NCBI GenBank assembly: GCA_013215295.1
Contig: JABSOZ010000003.1
Location: 248,001 to 312,000 of the forward strand
Direction of reading: 5' to 3'
DNA from: Colwellia sp.
GTDB lineage: Bacteria > Pseudomonadota > Gammaproteobacteria > Enterobacterales > Alteromonadaceae
DNA: 64,000 bases
Below, piece by piece: positions 30,403 through 40,342 of this stretch (the stretch's first letter is position 1; every line of letters starts with the position of its first letter). Position numbers and translations under genes: made by a program. Below the pieces are notes generated by a model. That model did not search any database and was not told the origin of the DNA. It saw nothing but the letters and a program-made list of their open reading frames with translations.

Positions 30403-30442
30403 ACAATTAATTTTAATTTACGCACAAATTAAAATTAATTGT
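30403..30442. repeat. Perfect 17-bp inverted repeat with 6-base loop
   Basis: Left arm ACAATTAATTTTAATTT (30403-30419), loop ACGCAC, right arm AAATTAAAATTAATTGT (30426-30442), with no mismatch. It sits 22 bases after the chemoreceptor stop. There is no following T-run, so it may be an inverted repeat of a mobile element or a weak terminator. Confidence 0.8.
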
Positions 30443-30557
30443 TCCGGTAGAAGAAAAAAATAGAAGAAAAAAAATAGAAGACACCCACCCAAATGGAAAT
30501 AGTTAAAAAGTTTAACTACGCTTTAATTATCTTTTTATTTTGAGTGGGTTATCCCTC

Positions 30558-31532
30558 ATGGCTACTGCACGAAAAAAGCAAATCAGTTTAGTTGATACCC
30601 CTTATTACCATTGCATTTCGCGCTGTGTGCGGCGTGCTTTTTTGTGTGGCCAAGATAAAGTCACAGGAACGAGCTTTGAACATCGGCGTGGCTGGGTTGA
30701 AGATAAATTGTTAGCGCTTGGGCAAGTTTTCGCTATCGATATTTGTGCGTATGCGGTAATGAGTAACCATACCCATATGGTTTTACATGTTGATGTCGAG
30801 CGAGCTAACTTGTGGACAACTGATGAGGTTATTAACCGTTGGCATCAGTTATTTAAAGGCACATTAATTACTCAGCAATATGTAAGCGGGGTAAAGCAGA
30901 GTAAACCAATGCAGAATATGCTTAAAGATACGATTGCAGTCTATAGACAGCGTTTGACGGATATCAGTTGGTTTATGCGCATACTCAATGAAGATATCGC
31001 TAGAAAGGCGAATGTTGAAGACAACTGCACAGGCCGTTTCTGGGAAGGGCGCTTTAAATCTCAAGCCTTGTTAGACGAAGCCGCTCTTGCTGCTTGTATG
31101 GCTTATGTTGATTTAAACCCCGTTCGAGCGAAAATGGCAGCAACCCCTGAAACTTCTGAGCATACCAGCATTGCGCTTCGTATTAAGGAAGCCAGAAAAG
31201 CACGTCAGCCCAAAGAGCTTTCTCCTTTTGTGGGTAACCCTCGTAAGAATATGCCGAAAGGTTTACCTTTTGACTTACCCGATTACATACAACTTGTTGA
31301 GTTAACTGGGCGTTGTATCCGTGAAGACAAACGAGGCTATATAGAAAACAATCTTCCTGATATTTTACAGCGCTTAGGTATATGCCCCGAAAATTGGTTA
31401 ATACTCACCACACAATTTAGAAAGGTGTTTCATGGTGCTGTAGGCAATAGCCAAGCACTGGCTGATTTTTGTCAGCATCAGCACCTTAAAAAACGCGCAA
31501 CCGTGTCTATTTGTAAAAAGCTATTGGCGTAA
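30558..31532 (+). CDS. Y1-type (REP-associated) transposase
   Basis: This is a tyrosine, HUH-superfamily transposase related to IS200 TnpA and the RAYT family. The 324-residue protein starts at ATG 30558 (MATARKKQISLVD); an upstream TTG at 30540 adds six residues. The opening YHCISRCVRRAFLCG and the HUH motif in MSNHTHMVLHVD (about residue 75) are diagnostic. GRFWEGRFKSQALLDE and AYVDLNPVRAKMA are conserved in this family. A second, decayed 3' end of the same gene lies at 25427. It converges with topB, the two stop codons being six bases apart. Confidence 0.9.
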   Translation: MATARKKQISLVDTPYYHCISRCVRRAFLCGQDKVTGTSFEHRRGWVEDKLLALGQVFAIDICAYAVMSNHTHMVLHVDVERANLWTTDEVINRWHQLFKGTLITQQYVSGVKQSKPMQNMLKDTIAVYRQRLTDISWFMRILNEDIARKANVEDNCTGRFWEGRFKSQALLDEAALAACMAYVDLNPVRAKMAATPETSEHTSIALRIKEARKARQPKELSPFVGNPRKNMPKGLPFDLPDYIQLVELTGRCIREDKRGYIENNLPDILQRLGICPENWLILTTQFRKVFHGAVGNSQALADFCQHQHLKKRATVSICKKLLA

Positions 31533-31538
31533 GTTCAA

Positions 31539-33479
31539 CTATTTTGAGGCTTTTGCTTTGTTAGTACTTCTTCTTCTTTTGGTGAATTTCCTTGGAGTAC
31601 TCGTTTGGGGTAAACCCGTAAAACTAATCTCTTTAACCTCAGTAATCAGCTGCTGTAAGTTTTGCTCAACACCGCCAATAAAAGATTGATAATTTAATGT
31701 TTGACTACTAATAGACTCAAGTTGAGACTCCCATAACGCGGTCATATCAGGTTGCGAAATTTGCGCAGGTAAAGACGTGATTAGCTTTTTTCCAACCTCG
31801 GTTGCTCTTATTTCTTTTCCTTTTCTCACTAAATACAAACGTTTAAATAATAGCTCTATAATGCCAGCTCTCGTCGCTTCGGTGCCTAAACCGTCGGTAT
31901 CTCTTAATAATTTTTTTATTTCACTATTGGTAACATAACGAGATATACCCGTAAGGGCGCCGAGTATTGTTGCATCAGTAAAATGTTTAGGAGGGCTGGT
32001 GTTTTTTTCTATTAATTCACCCTGTAATGAATGTACGGGATCACCCGTTTTAACATCGGGTAATGTTATCGCTGAAAATTCTGACGGTTCGTTGCGCTTA
32101 TTTGATGTGGGAAATAAATCTTTCCAGCCGTTGTTAATAATATCTTTTTGCTTACTAACAAATAAGCCACCATCAATAATCGTGTGTATTTGCTTGTCCA
32201 TATATTCAAAGTTTGGATAAAATTGAGCAATATATTGCCGAGCAATGATTTCATAAATTTTAGCCTCATCATTTGATAATATGCCCGTAGGGCGATTTTT
32301 AGCGGTTGGAATTATCGCATGGTGAGCACTTACCTTTTTATTATTCCACGCTCTGCTTTTTTTAGTTAAATCTGCCTTTTTAAGCATACCCGCTAGTTTG
32401 TCAGATATGTTACCAATAGCGCTCGTTACCGTAGCTACGTCATTTAAATGTTCAGTGGGTAAATATTGGCAATCAGATCTGGGGTAAGTAATTAATTTAT
32501 GTTTTTCATAAAGTTGCTGGCATATATCTAACACTTGTTTTGCACTCATGCCAAAAGCTTTAGCGGCTGCTATTTGTAAACCCGATAAGCTAAAAGGTAA
32601 GGGGGCAACTTGCTGTTTTTTATCTTGGGTAACTTTTTCAACTTTTGCTGGTTGGTCAGTGATGCGTTTTACTACATTTTCAGCCAGTTGTTTGGATAAT
32701 ATGCGTTTTTCTTCGTCCATATAAGGTTCACACGCTTTACTGGGTTGCCATTTTCCTTGGTATTTTTCACCGTTTGCTGTAGTCATATGGGCAAGGACTT
32801 CATAAAACGGTTTTGATACAAAGTTTTCTATTTCAATGTCGCGATTTACCACTAAACCCAATATCGGTGTTTGTACGCGACCAATGGATAATACGCCTTT
32901 ATAGCCCGACTTCTGTCCTTGTAAAGTACATAGTCGCGTCATATTTAGCCCATAAAGCCAATCAGCCCTCGCTCTTGATAATGCTGAAACAGCAAGAGGT
33001 ATGTAATCTTTATTAGGTTTTAAGTTATTAACGGCTTTTTTAACGGCGGCAAAATTCATATCGGTGATCAGACACCTTAAGGCATTATCAATTTTGAATT
33101 TAGAAGCGCCACTAAAACTAATTGCTTCATCAACTAATATTTGGCCTTCACGATCAACATCGCCAGAATTTACAATGACATCAGCCTGTTTAATGAGTTT
33201 TTTTATAACGGTAAGTTGTTTTCGTGTTTTTGGTTTTGGCTTTAATTTCCATTGCTTAGGAATAATGGGTAAGTGTTCAACCAACCATTTTTTATACTTT
33301 ATATCGTAATCTTCAGGTGGAGCTTGCTCTAACAAATGCCCGATACACCAAGTTACCACATCACCATTACTGGCTTCGATATACCCATCACTTTTTTTAT
33401 GAGGTTTAGGCAGTACCTCAACAATTGCTCTTGCTAAACTGGGTTTTTCGGCAATATAGAGTTTCAATAGCGTTTCCAA
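31539..33479 (-). CDS. topB: DNA topoisomerase III (TopB)
   Basis: This type IA topoisomerase relaxes and decatenates DNA. The 646-residue product has the Toprim domain with Glu11 (LYIAEKPSLA) and SGDVDREGQ (Asp107, Asp109, Glu111), and the active-site Tyr332 in LITYPRSDCQYLP. LSIGRVQTPILGLVV is also typical. The C-terminus after about residue 625 is a short basic tail (KRRRSTNKAKASK) without zinc fingers, as in other TopB. Its last third is duplicated as a pseudogene at 25598. Chromosomal Alteromonadales often carry a topB, so it may be native or island-borne. Confidence 0.95.
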   Translation of the reverse strand: METLLKLYIAEKPSLARAIVEVLPKPHKKSDGYIEASNGDVVTWCIGHLLEQAPPEDYDIKYKKWLVEHLPIIPKQWKLKPKPKTRKQLTVIKKLIKQADVIVNSGDVDREGQILVDEAISFSGASKFKIDNALRCLITDMNFAAVKKAVNNLKPNKDYIPLAVSALSRARADWLYGLNMTRLCTLQGQKSGYKGVLSIGRVQTPILGLVVNRDIEIENFVSKPFYEVLAHMTTANGEKYQGKWQPSKACEPYMDEEKRILSKQLAENVVKRITDQPAKVEKVTQDKKQQVAPLPFSLSGLQIAAAKAFGMSAKQVLDICQQLYEKHKLITYPRSDCQYLPTEHLNDVATVTSAIGNISDKLAGMLKKADLTKKSRAWNNKKVSAHHAIIPTAKNRPTGILSNDEAKIYEIIARQYIAQFYPNFEYMDKQIHTIIDGGLFVSKQKDIINNGWKDLFPTSNKRNEPSEFSAITLPDVKTGDPVHSLQGELIEKNTSPPKHFTDATILGALTGISRYVTNSEIKKLLRDTDGLGTEATRAGIIELLFKRLYLVRKGKEIRATEVGKKLITSLPAQISQPDMTALWESQLESISSQTLNYQSFIGGVEQNLQQLITEVKEISFTGLPQTSTPRKFTKRRRSTNKAKASK

Positions 33480-33642
33480 AGGGTGAGATCATCCATTAAC
33501 ATAAGTTTAGCACGGTAACTGATGTTATATACAGTGTTTGTTTTTGCTCTATGATAGCGTATCCTTTAAATAAGCGTAATATTTCGCTTGAATATTGTTT
33601 CTCGTTTTATTAATTCATTTTATTTCGGTACTTATTACTGTC

Positions 33643-34053
33643 ATGTTTACCCATCGTTTTAAAAGCATATTTGTTTTTTTGTTGTTCTTTGCCTTCGTCG
33701 GGCAAGTAACGGCAAGCAAAACGATGTCTTGTGAAATGCCAAAAACAGCCGTACAACAAAATGTAATGTCTGATGTAAACGTAGAACATAATATGCATGT
33801 TTCACAAACGTTAGCCTCTAATATGACCAATAGTGATATGAATCATGATTGTTGTGACGACGACACTAATAGCTCTGGCGATCAATGCGGTGGAAATTGC
33901 CAATGTTTATTTGGCGGTTGTAGTTTTGTTTATCTCGCGCCTATTAGCGTTGACAATGATGCGGTTATGCCAATATCACAAGTTTCATCCTTATTTACTG
34001 CTTCACCTCGACAAGAGTTTTTATCTTTCCTTTTTAAACCACCTATCGTTTAG
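33643..34053 (+). CDS. Small exported Cys/His/Met-rich protein ahead of copper efflux genes
   Basis: From the ATG at 33643 the product is 136 residues with a signal peptide (about 1-24, hydrophobic IFVFLLFFAFVG). The mature part is Met/His/Asp-rich (MNHDCCDDDTNSSGDQ) with a cluster of cysteines, CGGNCQCLFGGC. This suggests a periplasmic metal-binding protein, resembling the CopL-like or similar small leaders in front of copper-resistance operons, but I do not assign a family. A longer frame from 33595 would add 16 hydrophobic residues. It precedes the efflux operon by 141 bases on the same strand. Confidence 0.6.
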   Translation: MFTHRFKSIFVFLLFFAFVGQVTASKTMSCEMPKTAVQQNVMSDVNVEHNMHVSQTLASNMTNSDMNHDCCDDDTNSSGDQCGGNCQCLFGGCSFVYLAPISVDNDAVMPISQVSSLFTASPRQEFLSFLFKPPIV

Positions 34054-34194
34054 TTTCATAGGATCAGTGCATCCTAATTTTGAGCTCTACGCTCATTAAT
34101 GAGTTATGTCTTTGTTTTATCACTTTTTGTTATGACAAGAAATTGAACCAACAAAGATCTTAATTATTTAACTTTCTCAATTGAAAAAAATACT

Positions 34195-35643
34195 ATGAAA
34201 AAAACGAACAAAAAATCACACGGTATTCGTGTGCTTTTAAAACAAAAGTTCTCTGAGAACATGATGATTTCGATGGCGTTAGTCATGACCCTTTCATCAA
34301 ATAATATCGTGACAGCGAGTGAATTGAATAATTCTCCCTTAGGCTTTCATAAAGCGGTTAAACGTGCGCAAAAAAATGATCCGTGGTTAATGGGTAATAA
34401 GCATAAACAATCGGCAACTGAAGCTAGAAGCATTTATGCCAGTACTTTGGCTGATCCTAAAATAGCGATTGGTTTTGCCAATATTGCTAGCGATTCTTTT
34501 GAATTTAACCAAGAGCCGATGAGTCAATTTAAAATCGGCATTACACAAATGTTTCCCAGAGGAGACAGTCGAAACATTAAAAAGCGTCAGCTTAAAATTG
34601 AAAGTGAAGCTTTTCCATTTCAACGCCAAGACCGCCAAGCAAAAGTTGCAGTAACTGTTGGTACGTTGTGGCTAGATTTATATCGTATTCAGCAAAGTGT
34701 GGCGTTGATAGAAAAAAATCGCAGCTTGTTTGAACACCTCGTTGATATTACTCAAGCCAGTTATTCATCCTCGCAAGGAAACACTCGCCAACAAGATATT
34801 GTGCGTGCGCAATTAGAGGTGAGTCGCATCGAAGACAAGTTAGTACAACTTCGGCAAAAACAGGCACAATATCGTGGACAGTTAAGTGCATGGTTAGCGA
34901 CAGATGAAATCAATAATCGTGTTGGGTTTCAGGTTGATACCGTAGAAAATAAATTGCCTGACATTTCACTTCAGCAAGTAAAATCTGGTCATGCGTATAA
35001 CTCTCAACAGATTGATAGTCTGAATCTTTTATCGGCTGTTTTTGCGCAACATCCTGCTTTAATCGCTGTCGATAAAAAAATAAAATCTACCGCAGTGGCT
35101 ATTGAATTAGCGAAACAAAAATATCAACCCGAATGGGGCGTAACTGCCAGTTATGCGCTACGCGATAATGATCCATTAGGTAATGACCGTGCCGATTTAT
35201 TTTCATTGGGTGTTGTTTTTGAATTACCTTTGTTTACCACGAACCGTCAAGACCAAGAGGTCAATGCGACGATTTCACAAACCGAAGCGATAAAAACCGA
35301 TAAGCAATTGTTATTAAGAGAATTCTACTCTTCTTATGTCAGTAACCGTGGTCGTTTACAGCAATTACTAAAACGTAAAGCGCTGTTCGATGAAAAACTG
35401 ATGCCGCAATTTCGTCAACAGGCTGAAATAACACTCAATGCTTATACCCATGACAGTGGTGATTTTAGTGAAGTTGTACGTGCAAAAATTGACGAACTTA
35501 ACGCAGAGATTGATTATTTAGCGATTAATGTCGAGCAACAAAAAACACAGTTAACGATTAATTATTTATTGATGAAAGCTGTCATGAAATTCACAGGCTT
35601 TCAGCTAAAAAAACAACAAGTGGGACTTGATAATGAGTACTGA
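34195..35643 (+). CDS. TolC-family outer membrane factor of a heavy-metal RND pump (CusC-like)
   Basis: This 482-residue protein should form the outer-membrane exit duct of the tripartite pump. A long N-terminal region with a hydrophobic segment (about 22-42) acts as signal. The mature part has the duplicated OEP pattern of long amphipathic helices (about 95-215 and 290-465) and beta strands such as KIGITQMFPRGDSR and LFSLGVVFELPLF. There is no lipobox, unlike E. coli CusC. It overlaps the adaptor gene by 11 bases. Confidence 0.85.
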   Translation: MKKTNKKSHGIRVLLKQKFSENMMISMALVMTLSSNNIVTASELNNSPLGFHKAVKRAQKNDPWLMGNKHKQSATEARSIYASTLADPKIAIGFANIASDSFEFNQEPMSQFKIGITQMFPRGDSRNIKKRQLKIESEAFPFQRQDRQAKVAVTVGTLWLDLYRIQQSVALIEKNRSLFEHLVDITQASYSSSQGNTRQQDIVRAQLEVSRIEDKLVQLRQKQAQYRGQLSAWLATDEINNRVGFQVDTVENKLPDISLQQVKSGHAYNSQQIDSLNLLSAVFAQHPALIAVDKKIKSTAVAIELAKQKYQPEWGVTASYALRDNDPLGNDRADLFSLGVVFELPLFTTNRQDQEVNATISQTEAIKTDKQLLLREFYSSYVSNRGRLQQLLKRKALFDEKLMPQFRQQAEITLNAYTHDSGDFSEVVRAKIDELNAEIDYLAINVEQQKTQLTINYLLMKAVMKFTGFQLKKQQVGLDNEY

Positions 35644-37159
35644 AATAAAACTTAAAAAAACATTCCTCGTTTTACTTATTGCTGTCGCGGTAATTTTAGG
35701 GGGCATTGCTGGTCATTTTTTGGATAACCAAAGCCCAATGAATATGGCTAACGCTGATAATGAAAGTGAGAGCCTTCCTATGTATTGGGTTGCGCCTATG
35801 GATGCAAATTATCGACGTGACCAACCAGGTTTGTCTCCCATGGGCATGGATCTAGTGCCTGTTTATGCTGAAAGTAAAACGCTTGCAGTAGGCACGGTAA
35901 AAATCTCTCCAGCCGTTGAAAATAATATTGCCGTACGTACCGCAAAAGTAAAGTTTGGCATGCTCGAGAGTCAAATTAAAACCATTGGTTATGTTGGATA
36001 TGATCAAGGGAAACTTGTGCATATTCATCCACGTGTTGAAGGTTGGATAGAAGTACTTGCCGTGAAGTCTGTCGGTGACCCTGTGCAAAAAGGCCAAGTA
36101 ATTTATGAATTGTATTCTCCTGAGTTGGTCAATGCCCAAGAAGAATATATTTTAGCGTTATCACGAAAAAATGATCGTTTAATTATTGCGGCAGAAAACC
36201 GGTTAATGGCATTACATTTACCGAAATCAGCTATTACACAGTTAAAAGCAACGCGTCAGGTGGAACAAAACATTAAGTTTTATGCGCCGCAATCTGGCGT
36301 GGTTGAAAACTTGGCTATCCGAGAAGGCTTTTTTGTGAAACCAGGTGCGACATTATTTTCAATTGGAGATTTATCTGAGGTTTGGGTTGAAGCTGAAATA
36401 TTTGAACGTCAAGCCAGTTTTGTCAGTGAAGGAAACACAGTCACCATGACCCTTGATTATTTAGCGGGGAAAGTTTGGCATGGCAAGGTTGATTATATCT
36501 ATCCAACCCTTGATGCGAAAACGCGTACTATGCGTGTGCGTTTACGTTTTGATAACCCTAATTTAGCGTTAAAACCTAATATGTTTGCTCAAGTTATTAT
36601 TCAAGGTGATGTCACTAATAAGTCTTTGCTGGTTAATAAAGAAGCTGTTATCCGCACAGGTAATCAAGACCGAGTCGTACTGGCATTAGGTCAAGGAAAA
36701 TTCAAGTCAGTTGAAGTTAAGTTAGGTCGAAGTGATCAAAAATATTTTGAAATTATTGAAGGGCTTAACGACGAAGATAACATTGTCGTTTCGGCGCAAT
36801 TTTTATTAGATTCTGAATCCAGTAGAACTTCTGATTTTAAACGTATGTCAGTATATGAAGATTCACTTACCTACATGGACACCTCAGTAAATGTAAACGA
36901 CGAGATGAACATGGCAACAGAATCATTGCCCAGTGCGCGTGTTAAAGGTCGAATCAATAGCATTGATGTCGAAAATCGCTTATTGAACATCTCGCGCGAA
37001 GCGATAGAAAAGTGGCAACGACCAGCGGCAACAGTAGATTTTGCTTTAGACGCCAGTATTAACATTGATACATTAATGCCAGAGAGCGACATTGATTTTA
37101 CTTTTGACATTAATAACGGTGAATTTATTGTGACTCACCTTCACCATGAAGGAATGTAA
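35633..37159 (+). CDS. cusB: RND periplasmic adaptor with N-terminal metal-binding domain and CusF-like tail (CusB-like)
   Basis: This membrane-fusion protein links pump and duct and is expected to bind Cu(I)/Ag(I). The ATG at 35633 overlaps cusC (TTG at 35627 is an alternative). A signal anchor (about residues 9-26) is followed by a heavy-metal-binding motif MYWVAPMDANYRRDQP and SPMGMDLVPVY (about 45-77). The barrel-sandwich and beta-barrel domains span about 115-390. A C-terminal segment from about 440, VKGRINSIDVENRLLNISRE then a predicted beta barrel ending in HLHHEG, looks like a fused CusF metallochaperone domain. Confidence 0.88.
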   Translation: MSTEIKLKKTFLVLLIAVAVILGGIAGHFLDNQSPMNMANADNESESLPMYWVAPMDANYRRDQPGLSPMGMDLVPVYAESKTLAVGTVKISPAVENNIAVRTAKVKFGMLESQIKTIGYVGYDQGKLVHIHPRVEGWIEVLAVKSVGDPVQKGQVIYELYSPELVNAQEEYILALSRKNDRLIIAAENRLMALHLPKSAITQLKATRQVEQNIKFYAPQSGVVENLAIREGFFVKPGATLFSIGDLSEVWVEAEIFERQASFVSEGNTVTMTLDYLAGKVWHGKVDYIYPTLDAKTRTMRVRLRFDNPNLALKPNMFAQVIIQGDVTNKSLLVNKEAVIRTGNQDRVVLALGQGKFKSVEVKLGRSDQKYFEIIEGLNDEDNIVVSAQFLLDSESSRTSDFKRMSVYEDSLTYMDTSVNVNDEMNMATESLPSARVKGRINSIDVENRLLNISREAIEKWQRPAATVDFALDASINIDTLMPESDIDFTFDINNGEFIVTHLHHEGM

Positions 37160-37161
37160 TC

Positions 37162-40100
37162 ATGATTAAACGCATCATTCACTGGTCGGTATTCAACCGT
37201 TTTTTTGTCATGTTAGTCACAGGTTGTATCATAGGTTTGGGTATTTTTGCTTTGAAAAATACGCCTATCGATGCATTACCTGACTTATCTGACGTGCAAG
37301 TCATTATAAAAACCAGTTACCCAGGTCAGGCTCCACAGGTGGTGGAAGATCAAGTGACTTATCCTTTAACGACGGCGATGTTGTCAGTGCCCGGCGCGAA
37401 AACGGTACGTGGTTATTCCTTTTTTGGTGATTCTTATGTTTATGTGATTTTCGATGACGATACCGATCTTTATTGGGCGAGAAGTCGCGTTTTAGAATAC
37501 TTGTCGCAAGTTGCCCCTAATTTGCCAAGTAATGCGAAACCTCAATTAGGACCTGATGCTACAGGTGTTGGCTGGGTGTATTTATATGCGCTGATTGATA
37601 AAACAGGTAAACACGATATTAGCCAACTACGATCGCTGCAAGACTGGTTCTTAAAGTTTGAATTACAAACCGTTGAAGGTGTGTCTGAAGTCGCAGCTAT
37701 TGGCGGCATGGTCAAGCAATACCAAGTAACAGTGAATCCTGATAAATTACGTGCTTACGGCATACCGTTAAGTTTAATTCAAACGGCAATCAAAAAAGGT
37801 AATCAAGAAGTTGGTGCGTCTGTCATTGAAATGGCAGAAGCGGAGTATATGGTTACCACTTCAGGTTATATTCAAAATGTAGATGATTTAGCCGCTATTC
37901 CGCTGGGTTTAAATGACAAAGGCGTTGCGTTGCAATTGAAAGATGTTGCTGATATCAATTTAGGACCACAAATGCGCCGTGGTATTGCCGAACTTAACGG
38001 CGAAGGTGAAACTGTCGGCGGTGTTGTGATCATGCGTTTTGGAGAAAATGCGCAGAAAACAATTGAAGGGGTCAAAGAAAAATTAGCACAATTACAACAA
38101 GGTTTACCCGATGGGGTTGAAGTTGTTACCGTATACGATCGTTCAGGTTTGATAGAGCGGTCGATAGAAAATTTATGGTCAAAATTAGCAGAAGAATTGG
38201 CCATTGTTGCTCTTGTTTGTGTGGTTTTCTTGTTTCATGTGCGTTCGTCAATTGTCGCTGTTATTAGTTTACCTATTGGTATTTTGGTCTCATTTATCAT
38301 CATGCATTTTCAGGGGATTAACGCAAATATTATGTCGCTCGGGGGTATTGCGATTGCGATTGGTGCCATGTCGGACGGCGCAATAGTGATGATAGAAAAT
38401 ATGCATAAGCATATGGAGAAAACACCGTTAACCGACGAAAATCGTTGGGAAATTGTGGCTAAATCAGCCTCTGAAGTAGGGCCTGCATTATTTTTTAGCT
38501 TACTCATTATTACGGTAAGTTTTATGCCTGTGTTTATATTAGAAGCGCAAGAAGGTCGAATGTTTAGCCCGTTGGCCTATACCAAAACATACGCAATGGC
38601 AGCCTCAGCTGGCTTGGCTATCACCCTTATTCCTGTACTCATGGGGTATTTCATTCGGGGTAAAGTAGTTTCAGAAAGAAAAAACCCGGTAAATCGTGCA
38701 CTCATCGCTGTTTATTTGCCGGTGTTAAAAACGGTTTTACGTTTCCCTAAAAGTACCTTGATTGCGGCGTGTGCGATAACGTGGTTGGGTTTCACTCCTC
38801 TTGATAAAATAGGCAGTGAGTTCATTCCCCCTCTTGATGAAGGCGATTTGATGTATATGCCGATCACCTACCCGAGTATTTCAATTGGCAAAGCGCGAGA
38901 AATTCTTCAGCAAACAGACAAATTAATCCGTACCATACCAGAAGTAAAAACAGTTTTTGGTAAAGTAGGGCGTGCAGAAACAGCGACGGATCCTGCGCCG
39001 CTCACCATGATCGAAACCTTTATTCAATTCAAACCTAAAGACCAATGGCGTAAAGGCGTTACCAGTGAAAGTTTAAAGGCTGAATTAGACCAAGTGGTGA
39101 AACTGCCAGGATTAACTAATACTTGGGTTATGCCCATTAAAACCCGTATTGATATGCTGGCAACAGGTATTAAAACGCCTGTAGGTATAAAAATAGCCGG
39201 TAGTGATATTCATGTCATTCAATCGGTAGGTTTAGAGATAGAAAAAATTCTCGAGAACTTCAACGGCACGGCTTCAATATATTCAGAGCGCGTTGCCGGA
39301 GGCCGTTACATTAAGGTTGATATTAACCGAAACAAAGCGGCAAGATATGGATTAAATATTGCCGATGTTCAGCAAGTGGTTGCAACAGCCATCGGTGGTA
39401 TGAATGTTACGCAAACTGTAGAAGGCTTGGAACGTTATCCGGTTAATTTACGTTATTCACAAGATTATCGTGATTCGCCAGAACAGTTGAAATTATTACC
39501 TATTGTTACACCTAATGGCCAGCATATTTCATTAGCCGATGTCGCTAATATATATATTGAAGATGGCCCTCCGGGCATAAAAAGTGAAAATGCACGTATT
39601 AACGGCTGGGTATATATTGATATTGAAAATATAGATGTCGGCAGTTATGTTGAAAAAGCTAAAATTGAATTGGAAAAAAAGCTTAATTTACCAACGGGTT
39701 ATTCAATTGCGTGGGCAGGGCAATACGAATATATGGAGCGAGCTAAAGCGAAGCTTATTTTTGTATTACCGTTAACGCTGGCGATTATTATTATTTTGCT
39801 TTATTTAAATTTTAGAAATTTTACGGAAGTTCTTATCATTATGGGCACTTTACCTTTAGCGATGATTGGTGGTATTTGGTTACTGTATTTAGAAGGTTTC
39901 AATTTTTCTGTTGCCGTTGGTGTTGGCTTTATCGCATTGGCTGGTGTCGCTGTCGAAATTGGCGTTATCATGCTGGTTTATTTGAACCAAGCTTATAATG
40001 AAACGCTAGAGCAATATCAAACGTCTAAAAAAACCTTCTCTACTGACGCATTGATTGAGTCAATTATACAGGGAGCTGGCATGAGAGTTCGACCTGTAAT

Positions 40101-40281
40101 GATGACGGTGGCAACCGTTATTATTGGCTTATTACCCGTTTTATACGGTAAAGGTACGGGCTCAGAAGTGATGAGTAGAATTGCGGCGCCTATGGTTGGC
40201 GGTATGGTAAGCGCTACAGTGTTAACGCTACTGGTACTTCCTGTCGTGTACTTTCTGTGGCGTAAACAGCAGTTATCTTAA
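37162..40281 (+). CDS. cusA: CusA-type heavy-metal efflux RND pump
   Basis: This 1039-residue inner-membrane proton antiporter exports Cu(I)/Ag(I) from the periplasm or cytoplasm. It has the HME-RND start IIHWSVFNRFFVMLVTGCII and the family motif NTPIDALPDLSDVQVIIKT. Twelve membrane helices in two repeats of six are evident. Helix 4 carries GAMSDGAIVMIENMHKHME and the second half AGVAVEIGVIMLVYLNQA, both closest to the monovalent-metal (CusA) type. Methionines in the porter domain (VMPIKTRIDMLATG) fit Met-based Cu/Ag transport. It follows cusB by two bases. Confidence 0.93.
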   Translation: MIKRIIHWSVFNRFFVMLVTGCIIGLGIFALKNTPIDALPDLSDVQVIIKTSYPGQAPQVVEDQVTYPLTTAMLSVPGAKTVRGYSFFGDSYVYVIFDDDTDLYWARSRVLEYLSQVAPNLPSNAKPQLGPDATGVGWVYLYALIDKTGKHDISQLRSLQDWFLKFELQTVEGVSEVAAIGGMVKQYQVTVNPDKLRAYGIPLSLIQTAIKKGNQEVGASVIEMAEAEYMVTTSGYIQNVDDLAAIPLGLNDKGVALQLKDVADINLGPQMRRGIAELNGEGETVGGVVIMRFGENAQKTIEGVKEKLAQLQQGLPDGVEVVTVYDRSGLIERSIENLWSKLAEELAIVALVCVVFLFHVRSSIVAVISLPIGILVSFIIMHFQGINANIMSLGGIAIAIGAMSDGAIVMIENMHKHMEKTPLTDENRWEIVAKSASEVGPALFFSLLIITVSFMPVFILEAQEGRMFSPLAYTKTYAMAASAGLAITLIPVLMGYFIRGKVVSERKNPVNRALIAVYLPVLKTVLRFPKSTLIAACAITWLGFTPLDKIGSEFIPPLDEGDLMYMPITYPSISIGKAREILQQTDKLIRTIPEVKTVFGKVGRAETATDPAPLTMIETFIQFKPKDQWRKGVTSESLKAELDQVVKLPGLTNTWVMPIKTRIDMLATGIKTPVGIKIAGSDIHVIQSVGLEIEKILENFNGTASIYSERVAGGRYIKVDINRNKAARYGLNIADVQQVVATAIGGMNVTQTVEGLERYPVNLRYSQDYRDSPEQLKLLPIVTPNGQHISLADVANIYIEDGPPGIKSENARINGWVYIDIENIDVGSYVEKAKIELEKKLNLPTGYSIAWAGQYEYMERAKAKLIFVLPLTLAIIIILLYLNFRNFTEVLIIMGTLPLAMIGGIWLLYLEGFNFSVAVGVGFIALAGVAVEIGVIMLVYLNQAYNETLEQYQTSKKTFSTDALIESIIQGAGMRVRPVMMTVATVIIGLLPVLYGKGTGSEVMSRIAAPMVGGMVSATVLTLLVLPVVYFLWRKQQLS

Positions 40282-40342
40282 TATTACGGAATATATTTAT
40301 TTGATAAAAAACGAATAAAAGCTGATAAAACTGGTTATCGCT

